A stretch of DNA of 64,000 nt from Gammaproteobacteria bacterium (GCA_018828125.1 JAHJWB010000016.1:1-64000), one strand, 5' to 3'; positions 52,806-62,488 are shown, counted from the stretch's first letter. Numbers and translations are program-made. The notes: a model not told the origin generated them from the sequence alone.

Positions 52806-54680
52806 GCGGATTGCCTCCATCTCGAACGCGAGTCCGGCGCTGCCGAGGCCGCACTGGCGCAGGGGCGCGAGGCCACCGCTCGCGCCGCCTCAGAACTTGG
52901 CCCGCTCGAAACGCAGTTCGCCGATCTCGACGGGCAGATTGCCGCTGCAGAACACGAACGCGCTGAGGCCGACCGCCATGCGACGGCGATCAGCGCAGCC
53001 TTGTCCCAGCTTGCCAGCCATATCCATGAAGGCGACACCAACTGCCCGGTGTGCCGGACACCGTTCAAACCGGGTGCACTCAAGGCGCTTGCCGATGCTG
53101 CGGCGTCGGGCAGCGACCATCGCCTCGCGCAAGCCGATGAGGCGTTGGAGGCGTTGCGGAGTACGCGGCTCGCACTCAGCGATGAAATACGTCGCCTTCG
53201 CGCGGTCGTGGCGGCAGTCGACGGGCTTGAGCGGGTCGCGAGGGCTGCCGCTGATGCGATGACAACTGCACGCGCCAAGATTGCCCAAACCCTCGCTACC
53301 AACCCCGAGAGCGACCTTGCCGCGCTTGCGGCAAATCGGGGACGCGATGCGGATGCCGCACTTGCAGCGGCAGAGGCAGCACTGGAGTCGCTGTCGGCGA
53401 ACGCGGCGGCAGCAATCGAACAGCGAGCGAGCGTTGCAGCTGAACTCGACGAACTGATCGCGCGCGACAACCAGCTTGGCGTACGGCTGGTTCAGTATCA
53501 GGCCGAAGACAAGGCCTGTGCTGATCGCATCGCCGCACGCAATCTGTCTAACACTACGATCGGCGACCTTGAGGCGAGATTGATGGCTGAGCGCGAGGGC
53601 GGCGAACTCGCGCGCGTTCGTCTGGAACAGCTGAGTGAAGCGGCGACCAGCGCGTCTTCGGACGTCCAGCGCGAGCAGGCCGCGCTCGACCTCGCGCGGC
53701 GCGACTTTGATGCGGCCGAAGTGGCCCGCACAACCTCGGAACTGGCGGCGAGGCAGATGCAACAGCGCTGGACGCGCGCTGGGTTCAGCGACATTCCAAG
53801 CCAGGCCGAATATGGTCGCGGGCTCTCCGCTATCGACGCAGTATTAGCGGGGTTGCGGTCACTGGCCGAACGCCAGCTCTTTCTTGCGCGCGACAATGAG
53901 GATGCTCTTCTCCAGAGCGAGATCGACGACATCGTCGCGTCGATGCGGACCGCCGGGAGCGACGAGGATGTCCGGGATCCTGCAGCCTATCTGACCTCGC
54001 TGAAGGTAAAGCTCGAGGCCGCTCGATCAGCAATGAAGCTCACCACCGCGGCACACAACGCGGTGAAGCGCTACTCGGAGGACCTTCAGAAGCATGCCGA
54101 CGACTTTTCTGCGCGCGTGCTCGACCCGCTCAATACGGTAATCGACGATTTCAACGAGGCGATGCTAAGCACACCCGGCGAAAGCATTCAGTTCAGGGCG
54201 GACACGCGGGTCGATGCAACTAGCTTCGGCATGGCGCTGCGCTATCGCGAGAAGGTCGTCAACGCGATCGAGATGAAGAAGGATCTGCCTCCTCAGGTCG
54301 TGCTGAGCGAGGGCCAGCTTGCCGCGAATGGCTTTAGCATTCTGTGCGCGGCGAGTACCGCCTATCCTTGGTCACGCTGGCGCGCGCTGCTGCTCGACGA
54401 TCCGCTGCAGCATAACGACATCATTCATACCGCAGCTTTTGTCGACGTAATGCGCAATATGGTCGAATTGAATGGATATCAGCTGATCATGTCGAGCCAT
54501 GACCGCGGCGAGAGCGAGTTCATCGCGCGGAAATTCGATGCGGCCGGTCTGCCCTGCTCCATGATTCTGTTAACGGCGCCGTCGGACAAAGGCGTCATCT
54601 GGAATGCCACTGAACACAATATGGCCGCGACGCGCATATTGCGGCAGGATGCAAAGTCCCCTAGCGCCGGCAGCGCTTGA
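52800..54680 (+). pseudogene. Rad50/SMC-like ATPase, C-terminal half
   Basis: A roughly 620-residue C-terminal portion of a Rad50-like ATPase. A zinc hook CPVCRTPF lies at 53043-53066, a coiled coil continues to about 54000, and the ATPase head follows: VVLSEGQLAANGF (ABC signature), LLLDDPLQHND (Walker B and D-loop), IMSSHDRGESEF (H-loop). The N-terminal head with Walker A is gone, replaced by the FAD gene through deletion, so it cannot hydrolyse ATP. The continuing open frame upstream of 52800 is the antisense-like shadow of the FAD gene. Confidence 0.75.
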
Positions 54681-55086
54681 TTTAGTTGAGACAAGGCGAC
54701 TATGACTCGGTGTAGAACCCCATCAGCTAATCAAAGATGGTCAGCATTCCCGCCAGAGGCACTCGACCCCGGAAGGATCCCGTTCACTGCGTTAGTGGCA
54801 TGAATCATCCGCGAGAACTCGACGCACCGCGTGCTTCCGTAGGCGCGTTCTCGATACCTGATTTCTTCGCAGCGTCCTGCAACCAAGCCGCGGACGACTG
54901 CATAGCATCGGTGAACAGACGTTCGGACGTGCGCAGCGGGAAGGCCGCTTTCGCTGCAAACCCGCCGTCCGGCGTGAGTTGGGCTAAAGCTCAAAGCGTA
55001 GTTGCCCAGCCAAGCTGCCACGTCACCCTGTACCTTTTCAGCCGTTTCGTCGTTGGGTATAGCCCCAGGTTGCCCACCGGCGTTCC
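54681..55086. other. Intergenic stretch after the SMC relic, no supported gene
   Basis: Frames across it on both strands are Arg/Ser/Cys-rich and lack natural protein character. It resembles a degenerate repeat or transposon debris. polB ends at its right edge, and no clear terminator stem was found. Confidence 0.4.
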
Positions 55087-57489
55087 CTAGAAAAGCACTT
55101 TCTGCGCACTCGTCAACGCAACAAAGCTGTCGCCCAATGGCTGAAGAATCGCGTCGGCGATGGGCTGCAGTTGCTTGACAAGGTAGTGTTCATAGTCAAC
55201 ACGTGAATGCCGGGCCTCCAGGGGCTCCGGACCGCTCTGCGTCATCACGTACTGGATCCAGCCGCCACGCTGGTACTGCAGGGGACGGCTCAACTTCGCA
55301 TTGTGCGCGTCAGCAATGCGCGCCGCGCGCACCTGGGGCGGCACGTTGACCTCGTAAGCATCGAGCCGGTGGCGCAGACGTTTTCGGTAGACGAGCAACG
55401 CATCCATCTGACCATCCAGCATCGACCGCGCATAGTCGGCCACGAACGCCTGATAGGGCTCTCCGTGGAAGATGCGTGACAGCAGGCCCTCCTGAAACTG
55501 GCGTGCCAAGAGGGTCCAGTCGCTGCGGGCCATCTCCAGCCCGCGATAGATCATCTCCTCCCGACCCTCTTCATCGACGCTCAGGCCTGCGTAGCGCTTC
55601 TTGCTGCCGACCTCCGAGCCCCGGATGGTGGGCATGAAGAACTTGGCGTAGTGGGTGTCGAACTCAATTTCCAGGTAGTTCTCCAGCTGCTGCTCCTCAC
55701 GCAGCTTGCGGGTCCACCAGGCATTGATCTCCTGCACCAGGCCGGCTGCAATGGCGTGCGCTTCCGCGTTGGGATAGGTGCGTTTGAGCCAGATGAAGAT
55801 GGAGTCGGTGTCTCCGTAGATCACTTGGTATCCGCGCTGCTCCACAAACACTCGGGTGAGTTTCATTACCTCGTGGCCGCGCAGGGTCACGGCGGACACC
55901 AGCTTCGGATTGAAGAAGCGGCATTCGGACGCGCCAAGCACACCGGCGAAGGAGTTCATGAGCAGCTTCAGGGCCTGCGACAGTGGCTGGTTCCGCGCCC
56001 GCTTGGCCTCGTCCCGGGCGCTCGAAAGTGTCGTCACGATGTCTGGCAGGCAGTGCGTCTCACGCGAGAAAAGCGTGCCTTGCGGCCCCGGTATGGGCCT
56101 ACTCTGGGCGTCGGCGTTCGCTCCCTCGGCCAGGCCCACCGGGTCTACCAGGAAGGTTCGGATGATGGAGGGGTACAGGCTTTTGTAGTCCAGCACCACG
56201 ACGGAATCGTAAAAACCCGGCGTGGAGTCCATCACATAGCCGCCAGGAAAGGCCTTGGCCGCGATGTCACCCACGTTGGGGGCCACGTAGCCCAGGCGGT
56301 GCATGCGCGGCAGATAGTGGTGGCTAAACGCAGCGATGGACCCACCAAAATGATCTATCTGCAAACCCGTCGTCTGCGCTCGCTCGAGCACGAACGGCAG
56401 CAGCTCCAGTTTGCCGAAGATGCGCAGGACGAGCGCGCAGTCGCGGATGTTGTAGCTGGCCAGCGCCGGCTTGTCTTCCTGGTAGCGTCGCTCGATCTCG
56501 GCCATCTTGTCGTAGGCATCGCCGATCTCCTTGCCCTCGCCGAGCAGTTTCTGTGAGACCGCTTCGAGGCTGAACGACGGAAAGCTCCACATGCCCGCCC
56601 TCAGCGCTTCGATGCCATCGACCACCACGCGTCCGGGCATGGGGGCGAACAGGTAGCCCTGGCGGCCCGGGTGCGTACGCCACGCGATGGGACGGCGCTC
56701 ACGTCCGAGCAGCAGTTGCACGGAGTTCGCATCGGCCGCCTTCTGCAGCACCCGCAGATCGAACTGGATCACGCTCCAACCGACGATGACATCCGGGTCA
56801 TGGGCCTCAAACCAGGCATTGAGCTGCTCGATCATCTCCCGACGAGTCAGGCAATAGACAAGCCTGAAGTCCATCGGTGATGCAGCTGGCGCCGACACGG
56901 AAGTTGGCACAGGTGCCTCACCCAGCATGAAGACCACCCGGTCGCCCGCACCATCCAAGGCGATGGAATACAGCTCTTCGGTCGCGCTCGTTTCGATGTC
57001 CAGCGACACCACCTTCAACGCCGGGCGCCAGCCGGACGCGGGCTTCAACCGGCCGTCAATGATGGTCGACCCTTCGCGCAGGACTCCCTCGATCAGAACA
57101 CCGGCCGTGATAAACCGCTCCATCAGGTAGCGGTCGTGCGGGCGGACATCTGCTTCGTAGAGCGGTATCCCCAGAGGCTGGAGTGCGCGCGCTAGCTTGC
57201 CGAGATCGCGGAACCTGCGGGCATAGACACCGAGGACGGGCTCCTGCTCGAAGGTCTTCAACCCTAGCTCTTTCACCTCCAGGCCCTGCAGGTTTGCAAG
57301 TTGGTCTTGTGCCGCAGCCCGGTGGCGAACCGGGAGGAAGGCGACCGAAGTCTGCTTGGTCAGAAGCACCTTCTTAGGCCCCTCGTCGGTGGCCAGCCAG
57401 TATTCGATCTCGGTGCCGTTTGGGAGGTCACGCCAGTTGCGTGTGAGGAGGAAGCCCCGGAGTTCGGTGGGTGCGAGGGCGGAGGGCAT
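55087..57489 (-). CDS. polB: DNA polymerase II (family B)
   Basis: An 800-residue B-family polymerase for translesion and restart synthesis (E. coli Pol II has 783). The 3'-5' exonuclease motif ExoI is VVSLDIETSATEEL (Asp164, Glu166). Polymerase motifs are DYKSLYPSIIRTF (A), LMNSFAGVLGASECRF (B) and YGDTDSIFIWL (C). The protein is complete to SAQKVLF. Single gene; the LexA box at 57581 indicates SOS induction like dinA/polB of E. coli. Confidence 0.95.
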   Translation of the reverse strand: MPSALAPTELRGFLLTRNWRDLPNGTEIEYWLATDEGPKKVLLTKQTSVAFLPVRHRAAAQDQLANLQGLEVKELGLKTFEQEPVLGVYARRFRDLGKLARALQPLGIPLYEADVRPHDRYLMERFITAGVLIEGVLREGSTIIDGRLKPASGWRPALKVVSLDIETSATEELYSIALDGAGDRVVFMLGEAPVPTSVSAPAASPMDFRLVYCLTRREMIEQLNAWFEAHDPDVIVGWSVIQFDLRVLQKAADANSVQLLLGRERRPIAWRTHPGRQGYLFAPMPGRVVVDGIEALRAGMWSFPSFSLEAVSQKLLGEGKEIGDAYDKMAEIERRYQEDKPALASYNIRDCALVLRIFGKLELLPFVLERAQTTGLQIDHFGGSIAAFSHHYLPRMHRLGYVAPNVGDIAAKAFPGGYVMDSTPGFYDSVVVLDYKSLYPSIIRTFLVDPVGLAEGANADAQSRPIPGPQGTLFSRETHCLPDIVTTLSSARDEAKRARNQPLSQALKLLMNSFAGVLGASECRFFNPKLVSAVTLRGHEVMKLTRVFVEQRGYQVIYGDTDSIFIWLKRTYPNAEAHAIAAGLVQEINAWWTRKLREEQQLENYLEIEFDTHYAKFFMPTIRGSEVGSKKRYAGLSVDEEGREEMIYRGLEMARSDWTLLARQFQEGLLSRIFHGEPYQAFVADYARSMLDGQMDALLVYRKRLRHRLDAYEVNVPPQVRAARIADAHNAKLSRPLQYQRGGWIQYVMTQSGPEPLEARHSRVDYEHYLVKQLQPIADAILQPLGDSFVALTSAQKVLF

Positions 57490-57875
57490 CAGGTGGTGAA
57501 GAGGACGCTAGCGCGGCAATTCTGATGCCTTGGGCGAGAGGCGAGATGGTCGGGAGGTGCGGTAGCCCTTGCGCATGATACTGATGTTTTGTACAGTATT
57601 GCAAAAACCGACACCGAGAAAGCCATGCACAAACCATCCCGCTATGTATTCCGTCCTGCCCGACCGGTTCCGGCTTTGCTGCGTCGCATTTGGGCGTGGT
57701 TCTGAGGCGGCGCTGCTGCGCCACCGAGCCATGCCCATTTTTGGGAAGTCACGGTGCGCACTGTGTGTGCCGACCGCTTGAAGCTGCTTGCAGTCATACG
57801 CTGACCGCAAATCGAATGAGTACTATCTGCACAATGATTTCAAATAGGGAAGCCTAATTTGAGGGATCAAGTCAC
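57490..57875. other. polB upstream region
   Basis: It holds the polB SOS box and, at the right, the leader of the jetC relic (GAGGGATCAAGTCAC before the ATG, resembling the GGAGGGACGGAGCCAT of the intact jetC). No other gene supported. Confidence 0.5.
57581..57596 (-). promoter_or_regulatory. LexA box upstream of polB
   Basis: Read on the minus strand it is CTGTACAAAACATCAG, of CTG-N10-CAG form, 92 bp upstream of the polB start. It is the weakest of the three SOS boxes in the window but well placed. Confidence 0.7.
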
Positions 57876-58097
57876 ATGCCCCATCAGCATCGCCGCATCA
57901 TCGCCATCAATATCAGGAACCCCAGCGACAGCAACCCTTCGGGGCGGATCTCGGAGCTGGACCCACGCGGCGGTGCTCTGGCGGTGGGCGACAATGGAGT
58001 GGGCAAGACGACCTTTCTGCGCCTGATCCCGCTCTTCTATGGCGCCACCCCCTCCCAGGTCCTCAAGGGCTCCAGGACCTCTGATCGCAAAAAATAG
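57876..58097 (+). pseudogene. Truncated jetC (first about 66 codons)
   Basis: The first about 66 codons are nearly the same as the intact jetC at 11484, at DNA as well as protein level (roughly nine bases in ten identical by eye), including Walker A GDNGVGKT. Identity ends abruptly after VLKGS (about 58070) and the frame stops after RTSDRKK. The rest of the SMC gene is absent. It is the left remnant of a second Wadjet operon, with a jetD-like remnant at 60793 in the same orientation. Confidence 0.9.
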
Positions 58098-58132
58098 CCC
58101 AGAGCGCTTCTTCTGGGCATTGGGTCATCAAA

Positions 58133-58162
58133 CCAGGCCATCTTCTGGGAAGGATGGCCTGG
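58133..58162 (-). terminator. Hairpin terminator of the DUF5623 gene
   Basis: A perfect 10-bp stem CCAGGCCATC/GATGGCCTGG with a 10-nt loop, 17 bp beyond the stop of the minus-strand gene at 58179. The T-run is short (TTTGATG), so termination may be imperfect. Confidence 0.65.
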
Positions 58163-58178
58163 CACCTAAAACGCTAAC

Positions 58179-59462
58179 TTATTTCCAGGTCGAAAGCGAC
58201 TTCATCATCTGGTCGATGCGGTTGGTCAGTGCCCGCACCTTGGTCGGAGTGTAGTGCTGCTCCAGTGTCTGTTTGACATCTGCCAACGTTGCCATGTGAG
58301 CCTCACGTTGATGCAGAGGTAACGATTTTTCGAAGCGGGTGCGTGGCGTATCGCCGAAATACACCTCGGTGAAGCGTTCAAACGGTAGTTCGTTGACGCT
58401 GTATTCGTTCTGAATCCAGCTGTCCAACGTGCCGCGCAGCGTGGCCATGCGGTTGCGCACCCCCTCGCGCATGTACGTGTCGGCGTTCACGTCCTTGAGT
58501 AGTTTGCCAAGCACCTCATGGGTCTCAATCGGCATCCGGTTGGGCTGCTTGCCACGATGCGCAGGGGGCGGCGCCGTAGGCGTCTTGGGTGGCTCTGGCT
58601 TGTTGCCCTGGGCATCTGTTTCCCCGGGGCTGACAAAGTGGCTGAGCCCCTGAGCCGAATCCCCCTTCCAGGCCTCTGACACGGGTGGCGCAGGCAGTTT
58701 GTCCAAGGACTTCACCAGGGGTGCCAGCGGCGGCCCGTTCTTCTTGCTGGCCACCAGGTAGAGCCGGGACCCGCTTTGACCACCCGGGAGGTACATGCCT
58801 GGCCATTGGGGCTTGGCGATGTCGTATTGGTGTTGGTTGCTCCACTGGGCTCGGTCGGCGGCTTTGCGCAGCGCAGCGGGCTCGTAGGGTTCGTCCACGA
58901 ACACATATCCCTTGGTGATCGGGTCGTACCAGCCGCTGTAGTGGTCTCGGCCCGGAATGGCATTGCTGGACTTGCCCTCTGGATAGACGCGGCTGTGGGT
59001 CGTGGAGGGGCGCAACTTGGTGGCGTCCACAAAAAGCCAAGTGCGCAGGGCGTGGCAAATGTGGTGCTGTGCGCGCTCCTGTGAGTCGTGCCTGTAGTCG
59101 ATGAACAGGTGGTCTTTGGCGAGTGGCGTGAGCCGTGCGAAAGCACCCGGCAGGCGCATTTGAGATGGGGTCAGGAGTTGCGTGTAGGGTGCACTGAGGT
59201 CAACCCACCAGACCTCGCGGCCAGATTGGCGGGTTTCCCGGTCCGTCCACCAGGCGGAAACATGCAGCCGGTGCTTGCGGGTGGGGGCGGACCCGACAGG
59301 CTGTTTTGCCGAAAGCGATTTCAGGGCGACAGCGAAGGTCGGGTAGCCACAGAAGACAGCGGCTTGCGCTTGTGCTTGGTGGAGGGGGATGCCCAGGGAT
59401 TTGCTGAGCTTTTTGGAATGGCGCTTGAGGCCATCAACGGTCGAGGGGGGCGTGTTCAACAT
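58179..59462 (-). CDS. DUF5623 family protein
   Basis: 427 residues from ATG 59462. The N-terminal PSTVDGLKRHSKKLSKSLGI and PLHQAQAQAAVFCGYPTFA, followed by WWTDRETRQSGREVWWVDLS and ATKLRPSTTHSRVYPEGKSS, then NAIPGRDHYSGWYDP and YVFVDEPYEPAALRK, are the DUF5623 sequence landmarks. The first part resembles glyoxalase-related regulators. These genes are common on plasmids and islands. It sits between the two Wadjet remnants on the opposite strand, so it replaced the missing central genes. Confidence 0.75.
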   Translation of the reverse strand: MLNTPPSTVDGLKRHSKKLSKSLGIPLHQAQAQAAVFCGYPTFAVALKSLSAKQPVGSAPTRKHRLHVSAWWTDRETRQSGREVWWVDLSAPYTQLLTPSQMRLPGAFARLTPLAKDHLFIDYRHDSQERAQHHICHALRTWLFVDATKLRPSTTHSRVYPEGKSSNAIPGRDHYSGWYDPITKGYVFVDEPYEPAALRKAADRAQWSNQHQYDIAKPQWPGMYLPGGQSGSRLYLVASKKNGPPLAPLVKSLDKLPAPPVSEAWKGDSAQGLSHFVSPGETDAQGNKPEPPKTPTAPPPAHRGKQPNRMPIETHEVLGKLLKDVNADTYMREGVRNRMATLRGTLDSWIQNEYSVNELPFERFTEVYFGDTPRTRFEKSLPLHQREAHMATLADVKQTLEQHYTPTKVRALTNRIDQMMKSLSTWK

Positions 59463-59712
59463 GGTATTACTCCACGGGCCCATGCAAAACGTCACCCGCC
59501 GACCGTCGCAAGAACCCGAAGTAAACCAGGTTGTGCAAGGAATTCAGAACAGTGCCGTTACCAGCTTCCCTTTGGCGGGTGAGATGCGCCTGTCATGCGC
59601 GGTGCCTTATTTGGCACGCCTCAATCTTACCCTCAAGACCAGAAAAATACCCGACATCAAATCGAGGTTACCGGTTGGCCTCTTGTAAAACGGCTCCCCT
59701 GAGGCCCCGCCA

Positions 59713-60825
59713 TCAGTAGTCGCGCGGTGCCAGGCCGACCAGCAGCGAATCGGGTTCGCGGCTGAAAGCCTCACGCACCCCGAAGTTGTGGCCGTAGATG
59801 GCCCCAATGTCCAGCTTGGTGAGGTCCAGCAGCGTCCACATCTGCTTGCCCATCGATTCCTTGACGCTGGAAGAGATCAGGCTGGGCAGGTTGTGGGCAA
59901 TCACTCGCCGGATTATTTCGTTGATGACAAAGGCCGCAATAGCGCCCACGGTGCCAAAGTAGGACAGTGCTGAGAGGGCCCCGATCACGCACTCGCAGCT
60001 GAAGGGTGTGATGTCCAGGCTCAGCAACTCAGGCATCAGAACGATCTTCCCGTCTGGCTGCAGGCGTGGCGTGATGCCGAAACTGATCGAAGACGGGCCC
60101 GATTTGCGGTTATGCGCCCAGAAAATCCCAGCAGTGGTTCGTCCCACGCAGGGAATGTCCACATTCACGGTGCCTGTGCCAGTGACGTAGAAATCAATAG
60201 TGAGGACTATGGTCGCCCGGGGGTCTTTCAGGCTGGCCTTGACGTTCGAAAATCCGATCGAGTAGTCGAATGTCCACCCAAAAAAGCCATTGTCTTCGTC
60301 GTAGTCGTTGATGGCAGGGTAGGGGCCAGCGGTCAAGGCATTGACGGTCGCCTGGGGCATGTAGAGCCCCACGTCGGCCGCCACGGGCGTGTCGACTGGC
60401 CAGGGCGGATTGCGGGAAGGGGGGATGCTGACTTTGACAGGCAGCGGGGCTCCGTCGTACTCCCCTTCCACACGATCAGGCGGGGCGATGACTATCTCGG
60501 GGGCGGTCGCACCGCATTCGCATCGCTGGCCCTCATCGAGGGTCCAGCCGTTCTTCGCGATGATGAGCAGGCCATCCGGGATGACCACAAGCTCTGCAGC
60601 CCCTGTGAACTGAACGGTCGGAAAGATCTTCTGCAGGTCAATCTTGGGGGCGCCCGTGAAGATTTTGCGCACTGCCGTAGGGGCGACGGACCCAGCCACT
60701 AGCCCTTCCAGCCGAGCAATGTCTCTGTCGTGCGTATTCCGGCCGCAACCGAACACTGAGTCCATTCCGATCTGACCACTCCGCCTGCACCGATGACATC
60801 TCGGCAAGCGTTGAAGGCCATTCAT
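59713..60825 (-). CDS. Hypothetical protein with repeat-derived N-terminus
   Basis: A 370-residue frame. The first 31 residues are translated dispersed repeat (LPRCHRCRRSGQIGMDSVF) and only from about residue 32 (HDRDIARLEGLV) does natural protein begin, so the gene is probably 5'-truncated and fused to the repeat. The body has beta-rich segments (LVVIPDGLLIIAKNGW, ATIVLTIDFYVTGTGTVNVD, GRTTAGIFWAHNRKSGPSSI) and a hydrophobic stretch (VIGALSALSYFGTVGAIAAF) that could insert in membranes. Family not recognised. Confidence 0.5.
   Translation of the reverse strand: MNGLQRLPRCHRCRRSGQIGMDSVFGCGRNTHDRDIARLEGLVAGSVAPTAVRKIFTGAPKIDLQKIFPTVQFTGAAELVVIPDGLLIIAKNGWTLDEGQRCECGATAPEIVIAPPDRVEGEYDGAPLPVKVSIPPSRNPPWPVDTPVAADVGLYMPQATVNALTAGPYPAINDYDEDNGFFGWTFDYSIGFSNVKASLKDPRATIVLTIDFYVTGTGTVNVDIPCVGRTTAGIFWAHNRKSGPSSISFGITPRLQPDGKIVLMPELLSLDITPFSCECVIGALSALSYFGTVGAIAAFVINEIIRRVIAHNLPSLISSSVKESMGKQMWTLLDLTKLDIGAIYGHNFGVREAFSREPDSLLVGLAPRDY
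60731..60807 (-). repeat. 77-bp dispersed repeat, copy B
   Basis: Reverse complement of 3977-4053. It contributes the N-terminus of the minus-strand chimeric frame and, on the plus strand, the start codon of the jetD-like fragment at 60793. It marks the recombination junction. Confidence 0.8.
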
Positions 60826-61209
60826 GCGTACCGTTGGATCGACGTGTCATCCAAGGGCGTTCTGTACGTTTTTCGCGGCGACAACAAGTTCTCCGCTGTC
60901 CACGTCGGGGCTCTTTTGCACGCCAGACCTGACCCCTTGTGGGCATTCGTTGATTTCGATCCGGCAGGTTTGGGGATTGCCAACGGCCTGCCTGTTGATC
61001 GCCTTCAGAAACTCCTGTTTCCAGCTTGGGAATGGCTGGCGTCAGCATCTGCGAATCAGCGTGGGCGCGAGTTGTTCGCGCAGCAGGAGCCTCAGTGGGG
61101 CGCCACTCTCGACCGTTCCACAACTCGCGTCGTTCAGGTGGCATGGAAGGCACTGAAGGAGGGCAGAGCGGGGCTCACGCAAGAACGCATGCTCACGGCC
61201 CCCGAGTAG
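60793..61209 (+). pseudogene. jetD-like 3' fragment
   Basis: A 138-residue frame. HAYRWIDVSSKGVLYVFRGD and WAFVDFDPAGLGIA align with HDYQWLAGFLNGRPALVLFRG and AFFDFDPKGL of the intact JetD, and the C-terminal AWKALKEGRAGLTQERML with the GLMKRLEMGLDQEHF end. The metal-binding Asp pair is present, but the N-terminal half, including the Toprim Glu strand, is missing. Sequence is far more diverged from the intact jetD than the jetC remnant is, so the two may come from different Wadjet lineages. Confidence 0.75.
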
Positions 61210-61222
61210 GTCTCAGCTATCT

Positions 61223-62488
61223 TTATGTGGCCTGGGCCCTGACCGCCTCGATGATCTTCGCCCCAAGCTGACGGGTATTCATGTCTTTGCCCGCCCCATT
61301 CGTGACCTCGATGCCCAGTTTTGCGGCAAGATCCCGGAGGACACGAATCGTTGGGCTGCAGGGCACACCGTCTCTCGTGACGGTGATGGTTGTGCTCTCG
61401 TCCTGCATGATTTCAAAGCCATCGTAGGTGACGACTTCAGGCTCGCTTGTCGGTGAGGACAGCTCGACAGAGACGTTTGCAGCTGGGAGGAGGTCCACGA
61501 TGCTGGAGATCGCGTCCATGACTTGATACCCCCAACGCTTGGAGACAGCGAGCGTACGTCCCTCTGCGTGGAGAAGCATGGTGTCTTGGCTGAAGTAGCC
61601 GCTACCCGGGTTCCCTGTCCGCTCCAGGAGTTGTGCCTCGCTCAGTTGGCCGGGTGCTGACAAGAAAGTGGAGTCCCCCTTCCATGGCAACGCTCTCCAT
61701 ATCGCATCAATCTTCACCCCCTGACGTAGGGCTTCGGCGATGATTTCGTAGACGACGCGGCGGCCCGCCAGATTGGCAAAAGTCCTGCCATCAATGGACA
61801 GGTTGTACTTTGTCATGTTGCGCTCGGAGGATCTCGCGACGGCCTGTTGAGCTTCCTTCTCGCGGATGGCCACTTGGTACTGTGCCGCTTCGGGTAGTGG
61901 TATCACCTGTTGCACATCAAGCAGTAAGCGCCCGTCAAGCAGGTGAGGGCGCATCTGCACACACCGCAGGTCAAGCCCCTGCTTGTTGAGCCATAGGGCT
62001 GTCGTGCTCAACTCGGTGCCGAAACTGGCCGCAGCCAGGACGATTCTGACCTCCTCATCCAACTCAACCAGCTCACCGTCATCCAGTTCCAGGAAGTCGC
62101 GTATCGCGCGCTCAGGGTCATTCGTAGAACCAATGCTCGAGAGGTACTTACGGTGAGCCTCGACGGCCTGCTCGAAGCGCATAGCACTGATCATGGCCGC
62201 GTAGCGAATCGCCTGTAGTTCCATGCTGGACCCATCCTCCCGTTTGAGTTCCACCACGACCAACTTGCGTTCTTTGTCGAGGCATAGGAGATCGATGCGC
62301 CTGTTTGCGCCCACCCAGTCGCCAAACTCCTCGGCAAGAACCATCGTATCAACACCTGGTGTGATCGCTGAGATATGTGCACGCAAGGCCTTCTGCAGGT
62401 GCCTTCGCTCATAAACACCCATGCTGGAGAAGCTGGTGAGAGGAATGGGGGAAAGAGTGTTTTCACCACCCATTTCGTAGAGGGCCAT
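61223..62488 (-). CDS. PD-(D/E)xK nuclease-like protein
   Basis: 421 residues from ATG 62488. The core RRIDLLCLDKERKLVVVELK (Asp66, Glu80, Lys82), preceded by VLAEEFGDW and followed by LQAIRYAAMIS, is a NucS/DUF91-like nuclease core. The middle (about 240-330; TKYNLSIDGRTFANLAGRRV, GYFSQDTMLLHAEGRTLAVS) and C-terminal domains may bind DNA or a partner. It is convergent with the jetD fragment (13 bp apart). A stand-alone restriction role is possible; no methylase is nearby. Confidence 0.65.
   Translation of the reverse strand: MALYEMGGENTLSPIPLTSFSSMGVYERRHLQKALRAHISAITPGVDTMVLAEEFGDWVGANRRIDLLCLDKERKLVVVELKREDGSSMELQAIRYAAMISAMRFEQAVEAHRKYLSSIGSTNDPERAIRDFLELDDGELVELDEEVRIVLAAASFGTELSTTALWLNKQGLDLRCVQMRPHLLDGRLLLDVQQVIPLPEAAQYQVAIREKEAQQAVARSSERNMTKYNLSIDGRTFANLAGRRVVYEIIAEALRQGVKIDAIWRALPWKGDSTFLSAPGQLSEAQLLERTGNPGSGYFSQDTMLLHAEGRTLAVSKRWGYQVMDAISSIVDLLPAANVSVELSSPTSEPEVVTYDGFEIMQDESTTITVTRDGVPCSPTIRVLRDLAAKLGIEVTNGAGKDMNTRQLGAKIIEAVRAQAT

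Noticed and set aside
54737..55090. 117-codon plus-strand frame, with an antisense frame of similar length
   Set aside because: Both read as translated intergenic repeat (Ser/Arg/Cys-rich).
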